Below the pieces are notes generated by a model. That model did no database searches. It was not told the DNA's origin and saw only the letters and a list, made by a program, of their open reading frames with translations. A stretch of 64,000 nucleotides of DNA from Bradyrhizobium sp. MOS002 (GTDB lineage: Bacteria > Pseudomonadota > Alphaproteobacteria > Rhizobiales > Xanthobacteraceae), in NCBI RefSeq assembly GCF_003020115.1, contig NZ_PYFX01000006.1, positions 284,109-348,108 of the forward strand. Direction: 5' to 3'. Positions 37,139-46,410 of this stretch are shown one piece after another. The position numbers and the translations under genes were made by a program. How positions within the stretch are numbered: position 1 is the stretch's first letter; every line of letters starts with the position of its first letter.

Positions 37139-38431
37139 TCAGTCGGCCCGGTCGATCGTCGCAATGCCCGGCAACGGCACAATGAACTTTCCGCCCCCGG
37201 CGAAATAGGCGGCATGCTTGGCCCGGATCGGATCCACATACCGCCAGGCGAAGACGACGACGAACGCCGGCTTGCGCTCGTAAAGGGCGGCGGGCGGCAG
37301 GATCGGGATGTCGTACCCCGGGCCGGCCATCACGTTCCCCTTCTTGGGATCGTCGTCCACCAGGAAGTCGATCTTGTTCTCCATGCCGAACTGCGGCAGC
37401 AGGGTCGTGGTACCGACCGAGACGCCGTAGCCGGCCACGAGCTGGCCACGCGCATGAGCGGCATCGGCCATCGCGACCAACTCGTCGCGGATGGCGGCGA
37501 TCCTCTTCGCATAGGGCACATAGTAGGCCGGCTGGTCGACGCCGAGCCGGTCTTCCTCGGCGATGAAGCGCGCGACCTCCGGGGACGGCTTCTTCGCGCC
37601 GTCGGCACGCTGCACCGTCACCCGGATCGAGCCGCCCTTGGTCTCGATGTGCTGGACGTCGATCACTTCCATGCCGAGGCGCGCGAAGAAACGCGTCAGC
37701 GGCTTGATGTTAAAATACGACAGATGCTCGTGATAGACGGTGTCGAGAAGGTTCTTCTCGGTGACGTCGACGCCATACTGCGTTTCGAAAACGAACAGCC
37801 CGTCCGGCGCGAGCACGTCGCGAACCCCGATCACCAGCGGGTCGAGATTGTCGACATTGGCGATCATGTTGTTGGCAATCACGACGCTGGCCGCGCCGTG
37901 GCTTTGCAGGATGCGACGACCGATGGCATCGGTGAAGAAATCGCCGATGGTCTCGATTCCCGCTTCCGTCGCCCGCCGCGCGATGTCGACGGCGGGATCG
38001 ACACCCAGCACCCGCATGCCGCGCTCCCTAAAGAAACCGAGCAGCGATCCGTCGTTGCTGCCGAGCTCGACGACCAGCGAGCCCGGCGCGATGGCGAACC
38101 GGCTGACGACGTCGTTGGCATAACCTGCGAAGTGCTCCCGCAGACCAAGCGAGAGCGAGGTGGTATAAACGTAGTTTCGGTACTGGATCTCTGGATTGCC
38201 GACGTGGAGAATCTGCAGGTGGCCGCAGTCCGCGCACAGGTGCAGCGCCATCGGCACCGCGGCCCGAAAGACGGGATCGTCGACGCTTGCGTCCGGCACC
38301 TGGAAGTTCGGCGTACCGATGGGCATGCCTGCCATCGGGACGACAAGCTCTTGCTTGTCCGAATGACAGAGGCGGCAGGTATGGCGGACGTAAAACAGAT
38401 TTTTCATCGTAGGACCGGAAAACAGAGACAT
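37139..38431 (-). CDS. NDP-sugar C-methyltransferase-like protein (TylCIII type)
   Basis: Three-part methyltransferase architecture. A zinc-binding N-terminus has Cys19, Cys22, Cys66 and Cys69 (CRLC, CADCGH); a SAM domain has VVELGSNDGSL at 120-130; the C-terminal domain ends VFAWRYVDPI. This layout is that of sugar C-methyltransferases making branched deoxysugars; some members act elsewhere. 430 residues; an alternative start eight codons downstream (MKNLFYVRHTC) is equally good. It is read divergently from most of the sugar cluster, together with the SIS gene. Confidence 0.88.
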   Translation of the reverse strand: MSLFSGPTMKNLFYVRHTCRLCHSDKQELVVPMAGMPIGTPNFQVPDASVDDPVFRAAVPMALHLCADCGHLQILHVGNPEIQYRNYVYTTSLSLGLREHFAGYANDVVSRFAIAPGSLVVELGSNDGSLLGFFRERGMRVLGVDPAVDIARRATEAGIETIGDFFTDAIGRRILQSHGAASVVIANNMIANVDNLDPLVIGVRDVLAPDGLFVFETQYGVDVTEKNLLDTVYHEHLSYFNIKPLTRFFARLGMEVIDVQHIETKGGSIRVTVQRADGAKKPSPEVARFIAEEDRLGVDQPAYYVPYAKRIAAIRDELVAMADAAHARGQLVAGYGVSVGTTTLLPQFGMENKIDFLVDDDPKKGNVMAGPGYDIPILPPAALYERKPAFVVVFAWRYVDPIRAKHAAYFAGGGKFIVPLPGIATIDRAD

Positions 38432-38482
38432 GCGAGCGGGTGAGGTATCTCACCCCGTGGTGATCAGATCGACGGCACCGCC

Positions 38483-39094
38483 TCAGGACGCCGGATATTC
38501 CGCGCGACCGATGATGAGGTCGATCGCGGCCATCATCCAGAACTGGTGCGTGGTCTCGACGATGTTGTAGCTGCGGCTGTCGACGTAATAATTGACGTCG
38601 CCGAGATTGCGCAGCGGATTTTCCGCGTTCATGCCCGACAGCGTGATCACATCGAGCTTCATCGTCCGCGCCTGCGCGACCGCATTGAGAATGTTCTTCG
38701 AGCGTCCCGACGAGCTGATGGCGACGAGGCAATCGCCGGCGCGGGCGCTCAGCCTCACAGCATGCGCAAGCCAGTCCTCGAAACCGTAATCATTGGCAAG
38801 GCACGACATCATGCTGGCATCGCTGAAGCAGAGCGCGGGCACCGATGCGTTCTTCGCCAGATCGATCGCGAGATGGGAGGCGATGCCGGCCGAGCCCCCA
38901 TTGCCAATGAAAATGACGCGGCCGCCCTGCTCGCGCGCGCGCAACCAGGCCGTGCGGGTGGCGGAAATCCGGGCGAAAACCCCGTCGTCAATTGCCGTCG
39001 CGCGATGGAGGCGCCCTACGTAGTCGTCAAGGAAAGCCTTGTGATCGGGATCGACGGACTCGGCAGGCATGGGCTCGCGGCTCGACGGCGACAT
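38483..39094 (-). CDS. phosphoheptose isomerase-like SIS-domain protein
   Basis: GmhA family: converts sedoheptulose 7-phosphate to a heptose 7-phosphate. The SIS signature GNGGSAGIASH is at 64-74, followed by AISSSGRSKNILNAV, the sugar-phosphate-binding loop. 203 residues. It is 51 bp upstream of the C-methyltransferase gene and divergent from the SDR at 39233. With the kinase-cytidylyltransferase and HAD genes nearby it would supply an activated heptose. The start could also be a few codons later (MPAESVDPD). Confidence 0.88.
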   Translation of the reverse strand: MSPSSREPMPAESVDPDHKAFLDDYVGRLHRATAIDDGVFARISATRTAWLRAREQGGRVIFIGNGGSAGIASHLAIDLAKNASVPALCFSDASMMSCLANDYGFEDWLAHAVRLSARAGDCLVAISSSGRSKNILNAVAQARTMKLDVITLSGMNAENPLRNLGDVNYYVDSRSYNIVETTHQFWMMAAIDLIIGRAEYPAS

Positions 39095-39232
39095 GACGCC
39101 CTGATACCGGCTATCACCAGCGATTGCAAAGGTATATTACCTTCGAAGTTGACCAGCAGGCGATTCGGTTTCCACCTTGCACTCAACATTGGCGGGCCTG
39201 TTTCGCTGGGCATTCGCATCACGGATGTTCCT

Positions 39233-40261
39233 ATGAAATGCATCGTTACCGGTGGCGCCGGTTTCATCGGCAGTCACCTCGTCGACCGCCTGCTTGACGA
39301 TGGCCACGAGGTCGTCGCGCTCGATAATTTCGTGATCGGACGCCCCGAAAATCTGGCCTCGCGCGTCGATTCGAGTCGGCTCAAGATCGTACGCGCCGAC
39401 ATCACCGAACTCGAATCGATCAAGCCGCATTTCGACGGCATCGACTGGGTGTTCCATCTCGCCGCGCTGGCCGACATCGTTCCCTCGATCGAGTCCCCGA
39501 TCCCGTATCACCGCGCCAATGTCGACGGCACGGTCAACGTTCTCGAGGCTGCACGGCAGGCCGGCGTCAGCCGCTTCGTCTATGCCGCGTCGTCGTCCTG
39601 CTACGGAATTCCCGACGTCTATCCGACGCCGGAGAGCGCCGAGATCCGGCCGATGTATCCCTATGCGCTCACCAAGAATCTCGGCGAACAGTGCGTCATG
39701 CACTGGTGCCAGGTCTACAAGCTGCCCGCGATCGCGCTACGCCTGTTCAACGTGTACGGGCCGCGGCATCGCACCACGGGCACCTACGGTGCCGTGTTCG
39801 GCGTGTTCATGGCGCAGAAGCTCGCCGGCAAGCCCTTCACGGTGGTCGGCGATGGCGAGCAGACCCGCGACTTCACCTTCGTCAGCGATGTGGCCGATGC
39901 TTTCGTGACCGCCGCGCGCTCCGAGGTCTCGAACGAAATTTTCAACGTCGGCTCCGACAACACCTACAGTGTCAACCGGCTGGTCGAGCTTCTCGGCGGC
40001 GACAAGGTCCACATTCCCAAGCGTCCCGGCGAGCCCGATTGCACCTACGCCGACATCTCCAAGATCAAGCGGGTCCTGAAATGGACGCCGAAGGTAAAAT
40101 TTGAGGACGGGGTCGCGACGATGCTGAAGTCGATGGATCAGTACAAGGATGCCCCCCTGTGGACCGTGGACAAGATCGCGGATGCCACGAAGGACTGGTT
40201 CAAATATCTCGGGGACAACAACGACGCGGCGTCCGGCACGCCGCAGAAGGCAAGCCAGTGA
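39233..40261 (+). CDS. NAD-dependent nucleotide-sugar epimerase/dehydratase (extended SDR)
   Basis: Extended short-chain dehydrogenase acting on an NDP-sugar. GGAGFIGS is at 7-14 and catalytic YALTK (Tyr144, Lys148) follows a Ser-rich strand (AASSSCYG). 342 residues. The ATG at 39233 directly precedes the glycine motif. The open frame extends 690 bp upstream across the divergent SIS gene, which is a high-GC artefact. Whether it is a 4-epimerase or a 4,6-dehydratase cannot be told. Confidence 0.93.
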   Translation: MKCIVTGGAGFIGSHLVDRLLDDGHEVVALDNFVIGRPENLASRVDSSRLKIVRADITELESIKPHFDGIDWVFHLAALADIVPSIESPIPYHRANVDGTVNVLEAARQAGVSRFVYAASSSCYGIPDVYPTPESAEIRPMYPYALTKNLGEQCVMHWCQVYKLPAIALRLFNVYGPRHRTTGTYGAVFGVFMAQKLAGKPFTVVGDGEQTRDFTFVSDVADAFVTAARSEVSNEIFNVGSDNTYSVNRLVELLGGDKVHIPKRPGEPDCTYADISKIKRVLKWTPKVKFEDGVATMLKSMDQYKDAPLWTVDKIADATKDWFKYLGDNNDAASGTPQKASQ

Positions 40262-40344
40262 ACAGGTTCGCCGGGTATCGTTGCCCCGAATCGATCAATT
40301 CCGGACCGCCCGGCTGAGGCCGGCCGGCGCTTTGGGTTATTCAC

Positions 40345-41916
40345 ATGGGCAATGTTCCGACCGATAATCCCGCGTTGAACGACCAACTGGCGGCGCACGA
40401 GAAGATCAAGACAATCGAGGAACTGGGTGAGATCGCGCGGTCCGCGCAAGCGCGGGGCCGGAAGGTTGCGCTCTGCCACGGCGTCTTCGACCTCGTGCAT
40501 CTCGGCCATATCAGGCACATCCAGGCGGCGCGCAACGAGGGCGACGTCGTCATGGTGACGATCACCGCCGACCGTTACGTCAACAAGGGACCGGGCCGGC
40601 CAATCTTCCCCGAAAACATGCGGGCCGAGATGCTGGCCTCGCTTGCGACCGTCGATTGGGTCGGCATCAATCACACCTCCAGCGCCGAGCCGATCCTGGA
40701 TACGGTGCGGCCGGACATCTATGTGAAGGGATCCGACTACGAGAATCCCGAAGACGACGTGACCGGCAAGATCCGGACCGAGCGCGACGCCGTCGAGCGT
40801 CACGGCGGGCGCATCGTGTTCACGCGCGACGTGACGTTCAGCTCCTCGTCGCTGGTGAACCGGTATTTCGACATCTACGATCCGCCACTCCGCGACTACC
40901 TGCAAAAAGTCCGCGAAGGTGGCGGCGCCGACCGCCTGCTGAAGCTGATCGACAAGGTGCAGGACATGCACGTCGTGCTGGTCGGCGACACCATCATCGA
41001 CGAATACCAGTACGTCACGGCGCTCGGAAAGGCCTCGAAGGAAAACATCGTCGCCACGCTGTTCAAGAGCGGCGAGCAATTTGCCGGCGGCGTCATTGCC
41101 GCAGCGAACCATGTCGCGAGCTTCTGCAAGTCGGTGGAGGTCGTCACGACGCTGGGTGGCAACGACTACCCCGAGGAGTTCATCCGCACGCATGTCCGCC
41201 CGAATGTCACGTTGACGCCGATCCGCCTTCAGGGCCGTCCGACGACCCGCAAATCGCGGTACGTCGAGCTGGGATATCTGCACAAGCTCTTCGAAGTCTA
41301 CACCATGGACGACACGCCGCTCGACGAGGCCGATCGGAAGGAGATCGACCGTATCACGACGGAGCGCGTGCGTGGTGCGGACGTGGTGATCGTCACCGAT
41401 TTCGGTCACGGCATGATCGCGGCGAGCACGATCGACACCCTGATCGCCAACTCCAGGTTCCTGGCAGTCAATGCCCAGAGCAACAGCGGGAATCACGGTT
41501 ACAATTTGATCACGAGGTATCCGCGGGCCGACTACATCTGCATCGACGCACCGGAAGCGCGTCTGGCGGCAACCGACAAGTTCAGCGACATCGCGTCCGT
41601 GATCGAGGCCGGCCTGCACGGCAAGATCGATTGCGACAACATGATCATCACGCACGGCTCCTTCGGCTGCTACCCCTTCTCGTCAAAAACCGGCGTCACG
41701 CGCGTTCCCGCCTTCACCAAGACCGTCGTCGACACCGTCGGCGCGGGGGACGCCTTCCTGACCATCACCGCGCCGCTGGTCGCCGCCGGCGGCAACATCG
41801 AGGACGTCGCCTTCATCGGCAACGCAGCCGGCGCGATCAAGGTCGGGATCGTCGGCCACCGCAGCTCGGTCGAAAAGGTGCCGCTGGTCAAGTTCGTCAC
41901 CGCGTTGTTGAAGTAG
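40345..41916 (+). CDS. bifunctional cytidylyltransferase-PfkB kinase (HldE-like, reversed domain order)
   Basis: Residues about 38-165 are a cytidylyltransferase-fold domain with the nucleotide-binding HLGH (52-55) in GVFDLVHLGHIRHI. Residues about 205-523 are a PfkB/ribokinase-fold kinase with VVDTVGAGDAF (GAGD 466-469). E. coli HldE, which makes ADP-heptose, has the kinase first and the transferase second; here the order is inverted. The likely role is phosphorylating heptose 7-phosphate and activating heptose 1-phosphate with a nucleotide, working with the nearby GmhA-like and HAD proteins. Nucleotide specificity is unknown. 523 residues. Confidence 0.9.
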   Translation: MGNVPTDNPALNDQLAAHEKIKTIEELGEIARSAQARGRKVALCHGVFDLVHLGHIRHIQAARNEGDVVMVTITADRYVNKGPGRPIFPENMRAEMLASLATVDWVGINHTSSAEPILDTVRPDIYVKGSDYENPEDDVTGKIRTERDAVERHGGRIVFTRDVTFSSSSLVNRYFDIYDPPLRDYLQKVREGGGADRLLKLIDKVQDMHVVLVGDTIIDEYQYVTALGKASKENIVATLFKSGEQFAGGVIAAANHVASFCKSVEVVTTLGGNDYPEEFIRTHVRPNVTLTPIRLQGRPTTRKSRYVELGYLHKLFEVYTMDDTPLDEADRKEIDRITTERVRGADVVIVTDFGHGMIAASTIDTLIANSRFLAVNAQSNSGNHGYNLITRYPRADYICIDAPEARLAATDKFSDIASVIEAGLHGKIDCDNMIITHGSFGCYPFSSKTGVTRVPAFTKTVVDTVGAGDAFLTITAPLVAAGGNIEDVAFIGNAAGAIKVGIVGHRSSVEKVPLVKFVTALLK

Positions 41917-41943
41917 CGCGACGGCAGATACTGGAGAACGATA

Positions 41944-42945
41944 GTGATTGGTCGAAAATGGAATGTGATGGTCACCGGTGGTGCCGGCTATGTCGGCAGC
42001 GTGCTGGTTCCCCAGTTGCTGGCCGCGGGCCACAAGGTCACCGTGCTCGACCTGTTCATGTATGGCGAGGACGTATTCGATGCCGTCCGCAGCAATCCCG
42101 ATTTGCGCCTGATCAAAGGCGACATCCGTGACGAAGCCGCGATCAACGAGGCCCTGCGCGGCAACAACGCCGTGATCCACCTCGCCTGCATCTCCAACGA
42201 CCCGTCGTTCGAGCTGGACCCGGGGCTCGGCAAGTCCATCAATTACGACTGCTTCCGGCCGATGGTGCGCGCCGCCAAGAAGGCGGGCATCAAGCGCTTC
42301 ATCTACGCCTCCTCATCCAGCGTCTACGGCATCAAGGACGAAGCCGAGGTGACGGAGGACCTGTCCTGCGAGCCGCTCACGGACTACTCGAAGTTCAAGG
42401 CGATGTGCGAGACAGACCTTGCCGACGAGGCCGCGTCCGGGTTCGTCGCCTGCACGGTTCGCCCCGCCACGGTCTGCGGCTACGCACCGCGGCAGCGGCT
42501 CGACGTCGTCGTCAACATCCTGACTAATCTCGCGGTCAACACCGGCCGCATCCGCGTGTTCGGCGGATCGCAGCGCCGGCCCAATCTGCACATCGAGGAC
42601 ATGTCGGCCGCCTATCTGTTCCTGCTCCAGCAGGACGACGCAAAGATCGACGGCAAGACCTACAATATCGGCTACGAGAACCACTCGCTGATGAAGATCG
42701 CCGACATCGTCAAGTCGGTGGTCGGCAGCAATGTCGACGTCGTCGTCGAGCCGACCGACGATCTCCGCTCCTACCACGTCTCTTCGGAGAAGATCCGCCG
42801 TGAGCTCGGCTTTGCGCCGAGCCATACGATCGAACAGGCGGTGTCCGGCCTCGTGGACGCCTTCAAGGGCGGTCGCCTGCCGAACTCGCTCAACGACCCC
42901 CGGTACTTCAACATCAAGATGATGCAGAACATCAGCCTGAAGTGA
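41944..42945 (+). CDS. NAD-dependent epimerase/dehydratase (extended SDR)
   Basis: Second extended SDR of the cluster. TGGAGYVGS is at 11-19 and Tyr148-Lys152 (DYSKFK) is the catalytic pair. 333 residues from a GTG start with GGAGAA eight bases upstream. Its stop overlaps the next gene's GTG by four bases (GTGA). Probably acts on the NDP-sugar made upstream; the exact reaction is unknown. Confidence 0.9.
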   Translation: MIGRKWNVMVTGGAGYVGSVLVPQLLAAGHKVTVLDLFMYGEDVFDAVRSNPDLRLIKGDIRDEAAINEALRGNNAVIHLACISNDPSFELDPGLGKSINYDCFRPMVRAAKKAGIKRFIYASSSSVYGIKDEAEVTEDLSCEPLTDYSKFKAMCETDLADEAASGFVACTVRPATVCGYAPRQRLDVVVNILTNLAVNTGRIRVFGGSQRRPNLHIEDMSAAYLFLLQQDDAKIDGKTYNIGYENHSLMKIADIVKSVVGSNVDVVVEPTDDLRSYHVSSEKIRRELGFAPSHTIEQAVSGLVDAFKGGRLPNSLNDPRYFNIKMMQNISLK

Positions 42946-43562
42946 GCGGCGTGCGGATTGGCATCGATTTCGACAACACGATCATCTGCTACGACAAGGT
43001 CTTTGCCGCCGTCGCACGTGAGCGTGGGCTGGTGCCGGAAGGATGGGAGGGGCTGAAGACCGACCTACGGGATCATCTCCGATCCCGCGCGGGCGGCGAG
43101 CTTGCCTGGCAAGGACTGCAAGGCTTCGTCTACGGCAAGGGAATTGGCGGCGCCGAGATCTATCCCGGAGTGCGCGAATTCCTGGCGGCGTGCAGGCAGG
43201 CCGGCTCGAAGGTCTGTATCGTCAGCCACAAGACCCGATTCGGTCATCAGGACCCCGACCGCACCGACCTGCGCGACGCCGCGCGCAGCTGGTTGCGGGG
43301 AGCCAGCCTGATCGACGCTGCGGATGCGGCGCTGGCGATCGGCGACGTCTATTTCGAGGACACACTGGCCGCCAAGGTCGAGAGAGTTGCGAGCCTGGAG
43401 CTCGATGTCTTCATCGACGATCTCGTCGACGTCTTCGAGCAACCGCATTTTCCGACGACCACGCGATCGATCCTGTTCACGCAGGCGCAGCCTCCCCACC
43501 CCGAACACTGCAAGCCGATCGCGACATGGGCCGATATCCGCCGCGAGGTGTTTGCGGCATGA
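42942..43562 (+). CDS. HAD-superfamily phosphatase-like protein
   Basis: Haloacid-dehalogenase fold hydrolase. Nucleophile motif DFDNT is at 9-13, a motif II Ser/Thr-Lys region sits at VSHKTRFG, and an acidic motif lies in VFIDDLVDVF. 206 residues, GTG start. It overlaps both neighbours by four bases. In this setting it could remove the 7-phosphate of a heptose bisphosphate as GmhB does, although it is not a close GmhB relative by eye. Confidence 0.82.
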   Translation: MSGVRIGIDFDNTIICYDKVFAAVARERGLVPEGWEGLKTDLRDHLRSRAGGELAWQGLQGFVYGKGIGGAEIYPGVREFLAACRQAGSKVCIVSHKTRFGHQDPDRTDLRDAARSWLRGASLIDAADAALAIGDVYFEDTLAAKVERVASLELDVFIDDLVDVFEQPHFPTTTRSILFTQAQPPHPEHCKPIATWADIRREVFAA

Positions 43563-44587
43563 GCGAGACCGACATCACCGCGCCGGATGCGATGGCGATC
43601 GGCAGTCGCCTCGCCGGTACGCGTGTCGCAGCCGCCGAGCCGGCACGGTCCGGCGGCAACAACAGGGTGTTTCGGCTGCAGATGGCGGAGGGGCCGCCCC
43701 TTGCCCTCAAGCATTATCCGTCCGACGGACGCGATCGCCTGGGACAGGAGTATGATGCACTCTCGTTCCTGGCGGGCCACGGTATCACGTCGACACCGCG
43801 GCCGGTCGCGAAGGACGCGGATGCGTTCTGCGCGCTTTACCAATGGTTCGACGGCGAAGCCGCGGTGCTGCGCCCCCAGGGCGACGATGCCGATCAGCTC
43901 GCCGATTTCCTCATCGCGCTGCAAAAGCTGCGCGACGCCGAAGGCGCGCAGAATTTGCGGAACGCCTCAGCCAGCATCTTTTCGCCCGAGGCGGCCATCG
44001 CCCAGTACGAGCAGCGCCTGGACGGATTGAGGCGGGCCTCGGATGATCATCCCGACCTGCGCGCGTTCATCGAGGACAGCCTGGTTCCCAGCACGGCCCT
44101 CGCGATTCGGCAGCTCCGCCGGCGCTACGCGGAACTGGGCCAGGATCCCGCGGCGGACCTTGCGCCCAACCATCGCGCGCTAAGTCCGTCCGACTTCGGA
44201 CTGCACAACGCGTTGCGCGCCGAAGACGGGCGTTTGCGATTCATCGACTTCGAATATTTCGGTTGGGACGATCCGGTCAAGCTCGTGTCCGACACCGCTA
44301 TTCACCCCGGCAGCGACCTGCCGGAAGCGAGCGCGAATCACTTGATTGAACGACTGTCGCGCGCCTTCGAGGCGGGGGATGACTCGTTTGCGATCCGCCG
44401 TGACGTACTGTATCCTGTGTTCAAGGGAATCTGGTGCCTGATTGTCCTGAACGCCTATTTGCCGGACAGCCGCTCCCGGCGCGCAATGGCTGCGCAAGGT
44501 GGCGATGTTACGATCCGCCTCGCCGGTCAGCTCGACAAAGCCCGCCGGCTTCACCAGACGATTCGCCGAACCGATTTACCGAAGTGA
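43559..44587 (+). CDS. aminoglycoside-phosphotransferase-fold kinase
   Basis: Protein-kinase-like small-molecule kinase. ATP-binding Lys51 (ALKHY), catalytic loop SPSDFGLHN with Asp212 and Asn217, and metal-binding Asp230 (FIDFEYFGWDDP). 342 residues. The start ATG overlaps the preceding TGA (ATGA) and its stop overlaps the next GTG (GTGA). In a sugar cluster it most likely phosphorylates a sugar or sugar precursor rather than giving antibiotic resistance. Confidence 0.85.
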   Translation: MSETDITAPDAMAIGSRLAGTRVAAAEPARSGGNNRVFRLQMAEGPPLALKHYPSDGRDRLGQEYDALSFLAGHGITSTPRPVAKDADAFCALYQWFDGEAAVLRPQGDDADQLADFLIALQKLRDAEGAQNLRNASASIFSPEAAIAQYEQRLDGLRRASDDHPDLRAFIEDSLVPSTALAIRQLRRRYAELGQDPAADLAPNHRALSPSDFGLHNALRAEDGRLRFIDFEYFGWDDPVKLVSDTAIHPGSDLPEASANHLIERLSRAFEAGDDSFAIRRDVLYPVFKGIWCLIVLNAYLPDSRSRRAMAAQGGDVTIRLAGQLDKARRLHQTIRRTDLPK

Positions 44588-45432
44588 TCCAGATCTCACC
44601 CCACGCTGAAGCCGCCCTCACCTGCACGCTGGATGAGCGCAGCCTGTATTTGCGCCGCTTGGTTTTGGCGTCTGTCCGCTCCGCAGGCCGCGGACATGTC
44701 GGTCCGGCATTGTCGCTGATCGAGATGGTCCGCGTGCTCTACGACGACGTACTGCGGATCGATCCGAACAACCCGCGCGATCCGGCCCGCGACCGCGCGA
44801 TCCTCAGCAAGGGACACGGGTGTCTGGCGCTCTATGCGCTGTTGGCCGATCGCGGCTTCTTTCCGCTGTCGGAGCTGAACGGTTTCTGCGGCCCCGACAG
44901 CATCTTGGGCGGACATCCCGAGTACGGAATGGTGCCGGGGGTCGAGGCCTCGACCGGCGCGCTTGGACACGGCCTGTCGATCGGTGTCGGCCTTGCGCTT
45001 GCCGCGCGCATGCGCGAGCGCACCTACCGCACCTTCGTCCTGCTCGGCGACGGCGAGATCAACGAAGGATCGGTGTGGGAAGCCGCCATGGGCGCGGCCA
45101 AGCACGGGCTCGACAATCTTGTCGCGCTGATCGACTACAACAAGCTGCAGAGCTACGGGCCCACCGATTATGTCCTGCCGCTGGAGCCGCTCGCGGACAA
45201 GTGGCGCAGCTTCGGCTTTGCCGTGCAGGAGCTCAACGGTCACGACGTCGGCGCCCTGCGCACCGTCCTGAAGCAGGTCCCGGCCGTTCCGGGAAAACCC
45301 ACCGCGATCATCTGCCATACCGTCAAGGGCAAGGGTCTGCCGGCCGCAGAATCCAACGCCGATTGGCATCACAAGAACAAGCTGACCGACAGCGAACTCG
45401 ACGCCATCCGCGTCGCCGTCGGCGATTTTTGA
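44584..45432 (+). CDS. transketolase, N-terminal (TPP-binding) subunit
   Basis: Half of a split transketolase. It has GRGHVG near 36-41, SKGHG (75-79) and the thiamine-pyrophosphate motif GDGEINEG (155-162) ending in YNKLQ. 282 residues from a GTG that overlaps the upstream stop. The partner half is the next gene, 10 bp downstream. Stand-alone halves in sugar clusters are thought to move two-carbon units onto a sugar or pathway intermediate; the acceptor here is unknown. Confidence 0.93.
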   Translation: MIQISPHAEAALTCTLDERSLYLRRLVLASVRSAGRGHVGPALSLIEMVRVLYDDVLRIDPNNPRDPARDRAILSKGHGCLALYALLADRGFFPLSELNGFCGPDSILGGHPEYGMVPGVEASTGALGHGLSIGVGLALAARMRERTYRTFVLLGDGEINEGSVWEAAMGAAKHGLDNLVALIDYNKLQSYGPTDYVLPLEPLADKWRSFGFAVQELNGHDVGALRTVLKQVPAVPGKPTAIICHTVKGKGLPAAESNADWHHKNKLTDSELDAIRVAVGDF

Positions 45433-45442
45433 TCGGCTACCC

Positions 45443-46402
45443 ATGCGCAACACCGCGATGAACATGGTCCACAAGCTCGCCACGCGCGACGAGCGTGTGC
45501 TCTACATCGGCTCCGATCCCGGCGCTGGCACCTTGCGCGCGATGAGCAAGGAGTTTCCCAAGCGCCACCTGATCGAAGGCATTTCGGAAGCGCACATCAT
45601 CGGCATGTCGGCCGGTCTCGCGATGGAAGGCTTCGTGCCCTACGTCAACACCATCGCCACGTTCCTCACCCGCCGCTGCTACGAGCAAGTCGCCGTCGAT
45701 CTCTGCCTGCACAATCTGCCGGTACGGCTGATCGCCAACGGCGGCGGGCTGGTCTATGCGCCGCTCGGCCCCACCCACCAGGCGATCGAGGACATCGCCA
45801 TCATGCGGGCGCTGCCGAACATGACGGTGGTCTGCCCGTGCGACGCCGACGAAGCGGCGCGCTTGATGGAGCAGACGCTCGACTGGACCGGGCCGATCTA
45901 CATCCGGCTCGGCAAGGGTGGCGACGCTATCGTCTCGAAAGCCGAGCACGGCTTTGAGATCGGCAAGGCCATCCTGATGCGGCCGCCCGGCGACGTCGTC
46001 ATGGTCACGACAGGCATCATGCTCCAGCGCGCACTCGCTGCGGCCGACCTGCTGGCCGCGCAGGGCATTCGCGCCGGTATCCTGCACATGCACACCGTCA
46101 AGCCGCTCGACACCGCGACGCTGCTGCAAGCGATCCGGGGCACCAGGCTGGTGGCGACACTCGAGGAGCACGTGCCCTCCGGCGGCCTCGGCAGCGCGGT
46201 CGCGGAGGCGCTGATCGACAAGCTTGGCTCTGGCCTGCCCTCGATGCTGCGGTTGTCGCTGCCGGACCGGTTCATGCACAATTACGGATCGCAGGACTCT
46301 CTGCTGAAGAAGCACGGTCTTTCCGCCAGCGCCATCGCGACCTCGATCGAGCGCGCGCTCGCCGCCTCGCACCCCTCCTCTCCTCAACTTCATTCCACCT
46401 GA
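45443..46402 (+). CDS. transketolase, C-terminal (pyrimidine-binding) subunit
   Basis: Second half of the split transketolase. Glu49 in GISEAHIIGMSAGLA is the residue that activates the TPP aminopyrimidine ring. The Pyr domain covers about 1-165 and the C-terminal domain about 180-300 (VTTGIMLQRALAAADLL). 319 residues. It would form the active site only together with the preceding subunit. Confidence 0.93.
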   Translation: MRNTAMNMVHKLATRDERVLYIGSDPGAGTLRAMSKEFPKRHLIEGISEAHIIGMSAGLAMEGFVPYVNTIATFLTRRCYEQVAVDLCLHNLPVRLIANGGGLVYAPLGPTHQAIEDIAIMRALPNMTVVCPCDADEAARLMEQTLDWTGPIYIRLGKGGDAIVSKAEHGFEIGKAILMRPPGDVVMVTTGIMLQRALAAADLLAAQGIRAGILHMHTVKPLDTATLLQAIRGTRLVATLEEHVPSGGLGSAVAEALIDKLGSGLPSMLRLSLPDRFMHNYGSQDSLLKKHGLSASAIATSIERALAASHPSSPQLHST

Positions 46403-46410
46403 CGGGCCCC

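Noticed and set aside
38546..39232. Upstream extension of the SDR gene at 39233
   Set aside because: It runs antisense through the SIS-domain gene. The SDR glycine motif starts directly at the ATG at 39233.
40138..41655. Large minus-strand frame opposite the kinase-transferase gene
   Set aside because: No motif, and the plus-strand gene has two complete, recognisable domains.
43559..44587. Antibiotic resistance by aminoglycoside phosphotransferase
   Set aside because: The fold is shared, but the operon is entirely sugar-related and the catalytic loop is SPSDFGLHN, not the resistance-type HGD form.
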